Assembly (NCBI GenBank): GCA_029204225.1
Contig: CM055099.1
Coordinates: 67,823,084 to 67,887,083, forward strand
Origin: Diphasiastrum complanatum
Lineage: Eukaryota; Streptophyta; Lycopodiopsida; Lycopodiales; Lycopodiaceae
Length of the DNA: 64,000 nt
Direction: 5' to 3'
Made by a program: the position numbers and the translations under genes. Below the pieces are notes generated by a model, which was not told the origin of the DNA, searched no databases, and saw only the letters and a program-made list of their open reading frames with translations. Positions 34,312-44,690 of the stretch are shown one piece after another (position 1 is the first letter of the stretch; the number at the start of each line of letters is the position of its first letter).

Positions 34312-35213
34312 CTGTGGAACTTTCATGGAACTGTTTGAATCCTTTTCTAGGGGATTGGGGATCAAAGGGCCTATGAGAATTTGAAGTCTGGTGTGATGAC
34401 TCGGCCGGTGTGTCTTCATACACAGATAACACGGTGTCAGGAACAAACCCATGGATTTTATTATCAAGGTCGGAGACGGAAAGGAGGGACAAAAGTGGGC
34501 CAACCGCAAACTGTTGCTTGGTATTATTTTTAATGGCCCACTTGAGCTCACCAAAGACCATCTTGAACCAGTTATAGGGTTCTAATGGCTTGCTATCAAG
34601 CTTGTAATTGGACTCTACTATGCGATGCAGGATTTGAGAAGAGATGCGCTCCTTCATGAGGTTGCCAACCATCAAGAAGTTATTCAGGAGCTGTGCAGCG
34701 GCATGGATAAGAGGATCGCGGATGCATTCTAACAAATAGCCATCATTAGTCTAATACAGTTCATCAAAGGTGTCAATAAAGGGTTTTATGACACTCTTGG
34801 CATGCTTATGATTGGGCGAGGGCTAATGCCAAAAGTTTTGCCTATGGCTGCAAGGGCGGCCTCTATCACATGCACCTTATGAGTAGCAGTCTGGTAGGTG
34901 ATGTAGAACTTGGCCTTGGCCTCAGTCCAAGTGCAAAAGGCCATGGTTATGAGTTCCATATTGATTTATCCAAAAAAGGTGCACTCATAGATCCCCATGA
35001 CTATGAGCAAAGGCTCAGCAAGGTTCATCCACTGAGCCATCATGCTTGTGCTAGGGCGTATCATGATGTCCATCTTGGTCAGAACATCACAATGAATGAC
35101 ATAGTGCGGAGACTGGCCGGTATCAGTAGAAGACGTGATGAAGAAAAGTTGAAACTAAAAGTAATCGACGCGAGAGTGTATCACAAGGCAGTGTAGAAAG
35201 TTTGGAAACTTTT
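34312..35213 (-). pseudogene. Gene X, unrecognised; probable N-terminal part of the coiled-coil gene at 19318
   Basis: Minus strand, roughly 290 codons with two or three stops: MNLAEPLLIVMGIYECTFF, WTEAKAKFYITYQTATHKV, HVIEAALAAIGKTFGISPRP, SVIKPFIDTFDELY, LNNFLMVGNLMKERISSQIL, FKMVFGELKWAIKNNTKQQF and AVGPLLSLL. It ends in the low-complexity SSHQTSNSHRP region. No family is recognised. It stops being continuous at the A5 run 34307-34311, the boundary with the chromovirus integrase. Joined to 19318 onward it would continue as an acidic coiled-coil protein, the reason I treat both as one broken gene. Confidence 0.5.
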
Positions 35214-35219
35214 GATCAC

Positions 35220-35960
35220 TGAAAAATTTTGCAAGAGCTCCGCTAGCACAAGTGAGAAATGAATTCGAATTCTATCCTTTTATAGGTTGATTTGGAGGGT
35301 CCATTAGACAATGTACTAGTTTGGTTGTTCAATTATGGACAAAAATTTGCAGGCATATTTAGTACTGTGGAAATAGGTTGTAAAAATTTCAACGAAGGTT
35401 TCTGAAAGACTGAACTGGTTCGGTGAAGGTTTTCCAAATATGGAGAAGGTTCATCCTTCGCCTAAGGACATCATTTGCCTAGCTACTGTAATAAATGCAA
35501 ATTTTGAAGATCTGAACCTATGGCGAATCTATTTTTGACATTCTGAAACCATCTGTCATGTCGACGAAAGTTTATAATGATGTTTTGATGCTTGGCGAAG
35601 GTTCCCAAAATGGCATAATGCTAAACATTCGCCTAACTAGAAATTAGGTAGTAATTGTAGGAAAGAACCTTCGCCCAACTCAATATAGGTATATCTGAGG
35701 TGGATGTGTGGTCTAAAATCATTTCTAAGACTGTTTGTGCAAAATATGACTCAGAAAGTGATTTTCTAAGTCATTTTTCATCAAAAAAAAAAATTGAAAA
35801 TACTTTCCTTCCACTTTTTCCACTCTGATGACTTTTTTGACTTTTGCTCATCATTCTCTTTTTTTCTTCTTTCTTTTTTTTCTATCCTATTTAAAAATAA
35901 AAGAAAAATTATTCAAGTCATAAAAACAATGAAATTGTAAAACAATAAAAATAAAACTTA
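35220..35960 (-). repeat. Probable 3' LTR or UTR region of the Tat-type gypsy element
   Basis: AT-rich non-coding sequence downstream (minus strand) of the integrase C-terminus. It holds several AACCTTCGCC / GGCGAAGGTT motifs (35420-35680) and a poly-T/A stretch (35780-35920). Similar CCTTCG words occur in the LTR-like sequence near 57780. Boundaries could not be fixed. Confidence 0.35.
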
Positions 35961-35972
35961 GAGGGGGTTGGA

Positions 35973-36965
35973 TCATTCTGGTTGAACTAGTTGATCTAGG
36001 TGCCAAAACTTGCATTGTCGGCTGCCATTCATCAGAGTGTCAAATCTTATTCCATCCAAATATTCTAAAATAATCACTCCATAGTTCAATATTTTTTTCA
36101 CCTTATACGGTCTTTCACTTGTGAACTTCAATTTGCCTTTGATCAGTTTCGTCTTATACATTAGTGCTAGATCTCCTTCCTTCAGATCTTTTTTCTGTGT
36201 AATCGACGATTGTGCCATGCCTTGCAGTGGGCTTTTCTACTACTACTGCATGAATTGCCATCAATCTGGTTTCACAAAGTTTTTATAAAGTCACATGATG
36301 CATTTGTAAGGATTTTGCATCATCCAACCGTTCCGTTGGTGCTATGCGTAGGGATGGTACTAAAAGTTCAATTGGCATAACTGCATCTTGACCATAGAGA
36401 AGCTGGAATGGCATTTGACCGTTTTTGTCATAATGTTGTAGAGTATCTTATTGGAAGATTTAGCTTGACCATTACCCCTCAGATTATACGGAGTACTAGA
36501 CCGATGAATAACAAAAAAGTCTTCCAACAGACACTTTATCGTTTCATTCACAAAATGTGTTCCGCGATCACTTACGATCTCCATACATCCAAATCTAGTA
36601 ATGATGTTTTCATAGAGGAACTTAGCCGTTGATTTTGCATCTACAACTCGAACTGCTTTTGCTTCAACCCATTTAATCATACAATCAGTTGCAACAATAA
36701 TATATCTGGCTTGAGATCCTCGTGCTGCAAGATAAATAGGACCAACGTAGTCAAGCCCCAATTCTCAAATGGTGATTGCGATAAAACTGCATGTAAAGAT
36801 TCATAATTCTGTCGTGTACGACGACGTGCTCATTGACGAACATCACATGACTGAATATAATTTTATGTATCTTTATAAAGTGTAGGCCACCAACATCCTA
36901 ATGCTTTGATCCATCTCCAAGAATGATAAATCTTGATGGCTCTGCACTTCAAAAATCAGACATGA
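35973..36965 (-). pseudogene. Tat-type Ty3/gypsy integrase, C-terminal Pol
   Basis: Minus strand: end of the zinc region (GCWWPTLYKDT with IQSCDVRQ, one stop), then the core WGLDYVGPIYLAARGSQA, RYIIVATDCMIKWVEAKAV, FLYENIITRFGCMEIVSDRG and THFVNETIKCL. The STPYNLRGNGQAKSSNK block replaces the usual YYPQGNGQAES. After a frameshift, the C-terminal domain KKDLKEGDLALMYKTKLIKG, RPYKVKKILNYGVIILEYLD. These match the Tat/Retand branch in my memory of the family. The rest of Pol upstream is absent; a copia fragment starts at about 37000. Confidence 0.88.
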
Positions 36966-36999
36966 TCCGTCTTGATGTAACAAAGTGTGAGGTATCTCC

Positions 37000-38075
37000 T
37001 GAATCAAGGATTATCTCTTGTGTGTCAGGTGTTGATACTACACACATGTTTGCACAAATGTAGGTGGTCGAATTTCTGTGATTCGATCTTTCTTTGCCCA
37101 TTTTCGAGCTCTCTGAATCCTCAACATAGGACGAACTATTATTTTCTCCTGTCTGCTTTGAGCTTGTTTGTTTCTTGGATTCAGGCAGCAGTCCATAGTT
37201 GCATGACCCTTCTTATAAAGGTGGATACACTCAATTTTTTAGCCAACATGAATCGATAGTATGTCCTTCGCATTTGCATCTCACGCATGTCTTCTTGTCT
37301 CCACTCTGTTGTTTCGACCTTTCTTTGTCCTTCCATTTGCCTTTGCTGGCCCTTCTGCTTGCTGATCTTGATCCTGCTTTCGATCTAACTCCCTCTTAGG
37401 CTTGAATTGCTACTTAGTCTTCTCCTTGTTGCTGTAGAGGGCTTGGTCAGAAGCATCCTTGTGATCAAGGTGCTCTCGAGCTTTGACTTCTTCTCGAATC
37501 TCGACAATTGCTTTTTCGAGTGTCATAGTAGGACTCTTTGCTAGCAGCGTTCTGGTTGTCTGGAAGGATCTTGGTAAAGCTCTCAACAAATAAGTAAGCT
37601 GCTTCTCTGCTAATACTGCATTTTTTGCTCCAAAATTGTGTAATGAAAGGAACAGATCCTTCATCTTCCTGATAAAGGAAGTGAGGTTTTTGCCATCCCA
37701 TTGCAGATTTGTCAACTGATCTTCGAGTAGCATGATCTGACTGCGTGATTTTATCTGAAATCTTGTGAGTAAAGTATCCCACATCTCTTTTGCTTTAGAG
37801 AGTGTAGTCAGGTCAAGAGTCAGGCTATCCTCGATGGATGATGATAGCACGGCTACTGCCTTGTCATTCTTCTCCCTCCATTCGCATAGCTCCTTGCCTG
37901 TAGTTGTAGGCATCTCCTCGGTGCCATCTACCCAGGAAAATAATCCTTCTCCCTTTAGTACAAGCAAGGTCTTAACCTTCCATGCTAGGAAGTTAGATCC
38001 TGATAAGTCGAGGATTGTACAGATCTTCAATTGTATACTGCTTATTGTAGCCATTGGTGTGAATTGTGTTCTCAA
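37000..38075 (-). pseudogene. Copia delta Gag and start of protease
   Basis: Gag starts at 38075 (or the internal ATG at 38054). It has a 221-codon intact frame with LDLSGSNFLAWKVKTLLVLK, a CEWREKNDKAVAVL segment, AKEMWDTLLTRF, and LLRALPRSFQTTRTLLA, the standard copia Gag (UBN2-like) landmarks. A basic Lys/Gln-rich nucleocapsid follows with a broken CCHC (HLYKKGHATMDCCLNPRN), then protease IILDSGDTSHFV at about 37010-37045, where homology stops at the gypsy fragment. The primer-binding site is just upstream at 38145. The intact Gag frame suggests a younger copy than the alpha elements. Confidence 0.9.
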
Positions 38076-38139
38076 TTGTTAATGGTTCTTTGTCTTGAAT
38101 GCTTAGCCTCTTGGATCTGATAGCTTTGTGGCTATGTCA

Positions 38140-38160
38140 AACTATGATAGGCTCTGATAC
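38140..38160 (-). promoter_or_regulatory. Primer-binding site of copia delta
   Basis: On the minus strand GTGGTATCAGAGCC directly follows ...TCCATCA, the probable end of the 5' LTR. Confidence 0.85.
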
Positions 38161-38162
38161 CA

Positions 38163-38840
38163 CTGATGGAAAAAACAATTTGAATTGAAAAACTGTGCAA
38201 AGATCAATCAAGCTCTGTAACAAAACAAAATGAAACTAGACGAAGTGAAGCGAAACGAAGCAAAACTTGAACGAGCTCTGATATTGCTGAAGTGAAAACA
38301 TTGATTGCAAACGAAATCAATTCGGATGCATTTCGGATATGATTGTTGGTCACTACCTACTATATCATTTTTTACAGTCCTCTAAAATGTAGACAGACAA
38401 TGCTGGCCTATGTTATAGATTAATACAACATTCAACAAGATTGAACCAATGTGTAGAATAGATAAAACAAGTGAATGAGATACACGAGAAATAGCAAACA
38501 GGAATTCATTCGAGATCAGATCAGATTTAGAATGATATGTGCATAACAGCTACATCATCTTCTACTATTGATCCTCTTTGTTTCAAGCATTGTGTGACAA
38601 ACCCACACAGCGCATTGGCATGAGAGAAGCAGTGTTATCTCACGAACAGTGTCCCACTTACTAGCGGACTTCTTGGATCTCTGTAGATCTTGCTTACAAA
38701 ATTGTTGGACTTCTATTTTGTATATTGTCTCTCTGCTATTGTTTGTTACATTTAGCAATTGCATATATTCAAAGTAGCATATCTAATTAGATAGATCACA
38801 AGAGTGGTGGGTTAGGCACGTCCTAACGCTCTTCCACTGA
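38163..38840 (-). repeat. Probable 5' LTR of copia delta
   Basis: Non-coding sequence directly upstream (minus strand) of the primer-binding site, ending TTTTTTCCATCA. The outer end is not defined; a TGATATGATGATG-like start occurs near 38850. The 3' partner is not in the window. Confidence 0.5.
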
Positions 38841-38919
38841 CATCATCATATCAGATCAGGGATTTGTACTTCATGGTACTTGTATGATCTTGTTAATCCT
38901 TTGGAGCGTGAAGGTCAAA

Positions 38920-40120
38920 TAGCACCACCTCCAAAGAAGCATGGGATATTCTTACAAGCATCTACGAGACTTTAGATGTATCGACTCATCTCTTTTTGAG
39001 GAAGAAGATCCTCATACTCAAAATGAGTGAAGGCACCTCAATCAACGATCACCTGAACAAATTCAAATAGTTGATGAATCAACTTGCTGTCATAGGTTCT
39101 CCTATTTTAAAAGAAGACTCAACAACGTCTCTCCTCACTAGTTTTCCATCATCCTATGACAATCTAGTATTACTTTTGAGCAATACTCATGTGTTGTCTC
39201 TCCAGAAGCTGACAACAAGTCTATTGCAGGAAGAGGTCAAGAGAAAGAGCTTATCCACAACGAGTACCAAGTCAATGGCATTGTACTCTAATAAGCAGCA
39301 TTCCAAGAAGAAGAACTTCAAGGACAAAAAGACAAAGGCAGAGCAGCCAAATTCAATGCAACAATCACAGTAGCAGCACAATCATCAACAACAATCACCA
39401 AAGACCAAACTCTTTTGTAGGTATTGCAAAAGATCCAATCACGACATAAAGGATTGTCGCATCCTCAAACACAACAAAAAGAGAAAGAAGATGTAGCAGT
39501 ACCAAAAAGGAACTTGTGACTCTGTCAAAAATTTCCAAGAGGAAGATAAGGCACTGATGGTACAAGAACATTCAAGTAGAGATGTCTGCCAATGGTATCT
39601 TGATTCAGGTGCTTTCCCAGCACATGACGCCATGTAACAATCGTTTCTCTACTCTCACAGCAACGGACTTAAAGTACATTTCCGTTGGCGACTCAAGCTC
39701 CCACAAAGTTGAAGACCAAGGCACTGTCTGACTTCAGTTCCCTAACGGCATCACTAGGCAGTTAGATGGTGTACTTTACGTACCCAATTTAACAAAGAAC
39801 TTATTGAAAATTAGCAAGATCACTGATCAAGGCTATAGAACTTTGTTTACTTCTAGTTGATGTACTATTTTTTATGAGAATTCTAATTAAATCCTCTGCA
39901 CACAAAGAGACAAAAATTTGTATATCTTGAGTCACAACTATGCACTTCATGTGAGTAACTCTGATGCTCATGTTTGGCATCAAAGAGTAGGTCATTTAAA
40001 CATGCGTTCAATCTTGTACATGCATCATAACAAATTGGTCAAGAATATGAATATCAATGCTATTTCTTCAGCTAAGGACATCACACTGTTTAGGAGACTT
40101 ATAGGCTCCTTAATTTGGCA
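38920..40120 (+). pseudogene. Copia epsilon Gag-protease-pre-integrase remnant
   Basis: Gag begins inside the TSKEAWDILTSIYETLDVST block, continues LRKKILILKMSEGTSIND, LTSFPSSYDNLVLLLS and SLLQEEVKRKSLSTTSTKSM. A Lys/Gln-rich linker and a CCHC zinc knuckle CRYCKRSNHDIKDCR follow (39415-39470), then protease WYLDSGAFPAH, and after frameshifts VWHQRVGHLNMRS (39975). A small reverse-transcriptase-like scrap (LFRRLIGSLIW, 40085) ends it. Similar in type to the Gag at 1026. The continuation, integrase end and RT, resumes at 43330 on the same strand, so copy B of the DNA element and flanking repeats may sit inside this element. Confidence 0.85.
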
Positions 40121-40144
40121 TACCATTATCGTAAGACAGCGGGC

Positions 40145-40590
40145 GTGAGCGGCAATGGAAGCTCGAGGATTTGAGCGAGGCGTGTCAGAAGGAAGCGCAA
40201 CAATTAGTAGCAGAAATATTCAAGTAGAAGAACTCATACAGAATGCGCAAATGAGCGACGCAGTAATGAGACAAAAATCGCACTCTAATTAATATGAACA
40301 ATGAGTACAATAGCTTGAAGTAATAACTTCAGCTTGCTGAGCGTGATAACGTCGGCTACAGAAAACTTTGATTGAAAGAGAATTTCAATTAACACTTACA
40401 TATCTTGATTAAGCTAGTATATTTATTTACAAGTGTTGAGAGAAAAATATCTTATGCCTTAACTACCATTTACTCCAGTTTTGCATATGTACAAAGTTGG
40501 TAACTACCCTTAGGATATTTGTTTCTCCAGCTGTTTTAGGGTTGATGATAAGTTGGTGACGTCCGTCTGCCAATGTAGCAAAAATGCAAA
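40145..40590. other. No gene seen; LTR-like sequence
   Basis: Between the copia epsilon 5' half and the repeat array. It holds GTAGCAGAAATATTCAAG and similar words but no recognisable ends or coding frame. Confidence 0.4.
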
Positions 40591-41110
40591 AACCCGAAAA
40601 ACCCGAAGGTGCCCTTAGACTGAAGGTATGCAAATCCTGAAGGTGCCCTTAAACTTAAGGTATGTAAATCCTGAAGGCACCCTTAGATTTAAGGCATCGA
40701 AGAAGACGAAAAAGGCGAAAAAGGTGAAAAGTGCCTTGGACTAAAGGCATCGAAGAAGGCGAAGTTGCCTTAAACTAAAGGCAGCGAAAAAGCAGGTGTC
40801 TTAGACTAAAGGCAACGAAAATGACGAAGGTGCCTTAGACTAAAGACAACGAAAATGCCGAAGGTGCCTTAGACTAAAGGCAGCGAAAAAACCGAGGATG
40901 CCTTAGAAATGGTTTCTAAGGCATTCTGGCCACTTTGTCACATTTTTCATGAAGAGGCGAAAAAGGCAAAAAAGGCAAAGGTGCTTTAAGAATGGTTTCT
41001 AAGTCATTCTGGCCAGTGTGTCGCATTTTTTGTGAAGGCACGAAAAAGGCGATGAAGGTGGAAAAAGCAAAGGTGCCTTAAATCATTTTAAGGCACAAGG
41101 AAAAAACTTA
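40590..41110. repeat. Imperfect tandem array around GGTGCCTTAGACTAAAGGCA
   Basis: Short units of 33-39 bases, for example GAAGGTGCCTTAGACTAAAG followed by GCAACGAAAATGC, repeat about eight times. Two longer units follow that contain TGGTTTCTAAG, CATTCTGGCCA and TGTGTCGCATTTTT. The style (CTTCGG, GTGTCG, TTTTTGCC) recalls the end of the alpha copia LTR at 13200-13330, so it may be an expanded LTR piece. Confidence 0.85.
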
Positions 41111-41130
41111 AAGGAAAAAATGTGCATTAG

Positions 41131-41165
41131 AGGAGTTCTCAATATCAAAAAGACCCTTTGTAAAG
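41131..41165 (+). repeat. 35-bp sequence shared with 50793-50827
   Basis: CATTAGAGGAGTTCTCAATA followed by TCAAAAAGACCCTTT is identical at both places. Each copy lies a few hundred bases left of a copy of the DNA element (copies B and C). It may mark an element end or an insertion site; similarity drops right after it. Confidence 0.8.
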
Positions 41166-41590
41166 ATACTTTTATTTTTTTTCTTTAGTTTCGACCGTCA
41201 CCAGGCCCAATCAAAATGCACAGATTTGAAATCTACGTAACGTAGTTCAAATTAACTAAAAAATAAAAATGCAATATAGAAAACTTTGAAATTTGTGTTC
41301 GGGCAGCATGGACATATCCCATTGGTTTGTTCTTCCGCCAGACACGTGCTAATCTGCCCGACGTCAATATCTCAAGTTAAATTTACTTTACTATGCTGGT
41401 TAGTATAATGAAATTTTCTAACTATACTAGTTACAGTTATAGAAATATAGTATGTACAGTTACATAAAATATGGTATACGCAGTAACTGTGACTATGTTG
41501 GCATTCACATTAGATTAAATGTGATACGAAAAATTAAAATTAAGTAACATATCAGAGAGATTTTTGGCGCCCAAGCTTTGAAAATAGCAA

Positions 41591-42954
41591 TGGCGAGGAG
41601 ACCCATATCTACAATTGATTATGTGTACAATGAGAAAGATGAAGCTGATAACTGGAAGTCAACAAAATATACAAAGAACTCATGGGTATTGCTCCATCCA
41701 TCATCAAAGGGCAATTTTTGACAAAAGAAAAGAGCAAAAATGACTTACAAATCTTATTGGAAAGCAAAAATTTTGGAGTTTAAGACTACCCCGGGAGGTC
41801 AATCGATATCAGAAGTCTTAGTGCAACATGTATATATGCATTCAAAAATCAAAGTACATGATATCAATCCTCATGATCATCAAAAATGTAATTGTAAGTA
41901 TATCAAAACATATGCACTCTACAACAATCATAGTTGATTTCCTTTATTGATGCTCTTCAGATTATGATTTAAATGCTTCAACATTTTTTTTTCTTTCAGA
42001 TTTATATCCATCATGCATAAGTGAATGGGAGCCCGCACAATCACTTGCAGGAATGTTAGACGTGATTCACTCTGATGTTGGAAAGCTACAATACGAGGAA
42101 GAAGTCCAAAGGAACTTGCAGATTGTGGTATCTATTTTTATGAATATTTATATACGCCACAAACAGATGGAGGTTTTGGCAAGCTCAAAGCAATTCCATT
42201 GCCTAGTTTTCAAAGTGATGAGTGGCCTACTCCTGACAGCATTGTTTCTGAATCCTTGAGATGCAAGCTACTCATTGATATTAAAAATGCTATGAAGATT
42301 AGCACATGCTCGAAAATTGTCCACCTAAGTTGGTTTATCTCATTGCATACATTTGTTGATTTTTTCTCGAGTGCTAGTGTTCGTAGGACACCAACTTTAT
42401 TTGTTTGCAAGGATTTATCAGATGAGACTTTGTCAGATCTCATGGATCAAGGCTGGGATAGTAAAACAAATAATGACATAGAATGCAGGATTAAAAAGTC
42501 CTCAATGATCTTTTGTTATCATATCGAAAAGCAAATGCTCCGTCTCACATTTAGCTACCAGAGATACAAGAAAATTGAAGGTACATGGCTACCACTGGAT
42601 CAAGACTTTGAACTAAATGGTCACACAAACCGAATGGAGATAAGCATTATCTACAATGAGGAATATTTGACTATGGTTGAGGTGGAAGAGCACTGGAAGC
42701 TTGATCTTATCATAACAGAGCTCATGCTATTACAAACCAATCTACCAATATATTTCAGATTTATCATCAACGGAAGACTCGTAAGTACTTTATGTTTATT
42801 GCCATTTCAAAATAGAACAAAATAATAGAAAATGTCATCATTTACAATTGCACATTCACTAATATTTGCCATGTCACAGATGCGAAAAAGACAAGAGCTG
42901 ATAGCGTGCTGCAAAGATCTACCTACAACAATCACCATTGTGGGAGAACAATAG
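41591..42954 (+). pseudogene. Gene Q: unrecognised spliced gene convergent with H3-like copy B
   Basis: Start ATGGCGAGGAGA at 41591. Exon 1 runs to about 41892 (one stop near 41718) and ends in a GTAAGTA donor. Exon 2 starts after a TTTCTTTCAG acceptor at 42000 and ends at 42780 (GTAAGTAC donor). Exon 3 is 42880-42954. Exon 2 carries stops at its start and then a long open stretch (SDEWPTPDSIVSESLRC, STCSKIVHLSWFISLHTFVD, RTPTLFVCKDLSDETLSDLM, GTWLPLDQDFELNGHTNRME). Family unknown; clean splice signals argue for a plant-type spliced gene. A segment RSPKELADCGIYFYE vaguely resembles a BIR repeat but lacks its zinc ligands. Its stop overlaps the 3' end of the H3-like gene by about 20 bases, tail to tail. 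Confidence 0.5.
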
Positions 42955-43325
42955 TTTCAACAGCATTATCAACAACAACATTATCTACAATGGATTCTGG
43001 GACAGGCTTCACAGAATTTGAAGAGTTAGGCTTCACTTTCTTAGGAGCAAGCTTGGGGGCTGTCTGCTTCCTAGGACGCTTTGTAGGAAGATTAGTCCTA
43101 TCTACAGGAGTTGGTCTAGGATCAGCAGGCTGAGATACATGTAACCTACAGTACCTATCCCTCATTCTCATCAGAACCTGAAAATCCTTGGGCATTATGG
43201 TAACCCTCTTGGTATGGATGACAAGCAAAAAAGAATCCTCAAAAAAAAGGCTAATATAATCTTTAGCAGCCTCTTGAAGGCACTGAAGAGCACTCGGTGT
43301 GAATCTATTGTGCTGTCCGAGATCA
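42932..43325 (-). pseudogene. Histone H3-like gene, copy B (5'-truncated)
   Basis: Minus strand, one open frame from the junction at about 43325 to a stop at 42932. The first residues (ITRNDLGQHN) correspond to the H3 alphaN/alpha1 loop. Then come RFTPSALQCLQEAAKDYI (canonical RFQSSALLALQEAAEAYL), LFFEDSFLLVIHTKRV and TIMPKDFQVLMRMRDRY, which cover alpha2, L2 and alpha3. A basic linker follows (TKRPRKQTAPKLAPKKVKP) and an Ser/Val/Asp-rich end. Loss of the tail and alphaN is due to a copia fragment starting at 43326. Residues such as Q-E-A-A, F-E-D and H-x-K-R-V-T-I-M-P-K-D leave no doubt about H3 origin. The LLVIHTK divergence is too large for a canonical nuclear H3. Confidence 0.93.
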
Positions 43326-43329
43326 TTTC

Positions 43330-44505
43330 TTGTTATGTTCCAAAAAAAAAATTCTGTCTAATCTGAGAAAGAAGTTAGACCCAGTAAGCTGTAACCATAT
43401 CTTTATCGGTTATTCAACATCACACAAAGTATATCGTATATATAATGTTGACACAAGTGAGATCTCAGTGAATCGTGATGTTGTCTTCCTTGAAGACAAG
43501 TTTCATGATTTCAAGCAGAAGCAGCAAATGTAGGAGTCTGTCACAACTCCATTCTCCATCGATAGGCAGTGACCTTTGAACGTCCAAATACAGGGGTTTG
43601 TCCCAACAACTCCATTCACCATCGATGGGCTTGGACCCACAACTGTTCAACCACAAGATGAAGCCATCTCAATCATTTACCCAGGAGAAACGTCAACCCA
43701 AGCACCTGCAGTCCAAAGATCTACACGTCAACGACAACAACATGATCGTTTCATCCCTCAAACATTCATCAGTCATGATGAACCTGCCACTGTTGGAGAA
43801 GCACTATCATCATCAGATGCAGACAACTGGAAGGCTACAATGGATGTTGAGTACAGTTCCTTGATGAAGAACAAGACCTGGAGTCTTGTTAATCCTCTTG
43901 CAGGTATAAAACCTATCGACTCTAAATGGATCTTCAAGCTAAATCTTAAGCCAGATGAATCAATATCCAAATGGAAAGCTCGCTTAGTGGTTAAAGAATT
44001 TGAGCAAGTATATGGAATAAATTACACTGACACCTTTAGTCCAGTGGTAAAACATCAATCTATTCGCACCTTGTTGGCTATAGTTGCTGTAGAGGATCTA
44101 GACATTCACCAGATGGCCGTCCAAACAACGTTCCTTCACGAATATATACAAGAAGACATATTTGTTTATCAACCAGAAGGTTACGTCCTTCAAGGCCAAG
44201 AGCATTTGGTATGTAAATTGCACAAGGCACTATATGGCCTCAAGCAAGCTCCTCGGGCCTGGTATGAAAGAATCAACCACTTTTGCAGCATAATTTCACT
44301 TCTTGCTCCGCAGACTCTAATGTATATCTCAAGCGTAAAGGGTCAAGCTATGTTATAATAGCATTACATGTTGATGATTCATTAATTATCAGCAATTTAA
44401 ATTAGTTGCTACATGAAACCAAATCTTTGCTTTCATCAGAATTTGAGATGACTGATTTAGGCCCAGTTCATTACCAACTAGGTATGGAGATCAACAAAGA
44501 TCTAA
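43330..44505 (+). pseudogene. Copia epsilon integrase end and reverse transcriptase
   Basis: Starts with the integrase/RT linker (RKKLDPVSCNHIFIGYSTSH, INRDVVFLED-like segment), then RT of the copia RVT_2 type. Landmarks are SSLMKNKTWSLVNPLAGIKP, SKWIFKLNLKPDESISKWKA, RLVVKEFEQVYGINYTDTFS, YVLQGQEHLVCKLHKALYGL and KQAPRAWYERI. After 44350 frameshifts break the HVDD active-site region (LHVDDSLIIS-like) and the frame dies near 44500. The left edge at 43326-43330 truncates the H3-like gene. Same type and strand as the 38920-40120 fragment. Confidence 0.9.
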
Positions 44506-44511
44506 CGGTTT

Positions 44512-44690
44512 TATTAGAAATCAATGATAAACTTCATTGTTATTGTTTATGATGTATATTAATGTTGACAGCTGTTAACAGCTGTAATTAGCTGTAGGCT
44601 AGTCTATTAGTCTACTCGTAGGTTTTCTCTCTCTATCAGAGTTCAAGGTTCATTTGTACTTCAGATTGTTCACCTCGGCCGCATCTCTAG
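44512..44690 (+). repeat. Left LTR fragment of copia zeta
   Basis: GATAAACTTCATTGTTA, TAGGCTAGTC(T/C)ATTAGTCTA and CTCGTAGGTTTTCTCTCTC match 47966-48110 in the same orientation. Similarity ends at about 44665-44690, where the inverted Gag-integrase segment begins. Confidence 0.8.

Noticed and set aside
34870-35196. Plus-strand frame with DIVRRLAGISRRRD that recalls histone H4 (IRRLARRGG)
   Set aside because: The opposite strand encodes a longer continuous protein (gene X) over the same bases, and the rest of the plus frame has no H4 core. Resemblance is limited to about eight residues.
42080-42200. Possible BIR (inhibitor-of-apoptosis) repeat in gene Q (RSPKELADCGIYFYE)
   Set aside because: The zinc-binding C-x2-C...H...C residues of a BIR domain are not present downstream, so it is a chance similarity.
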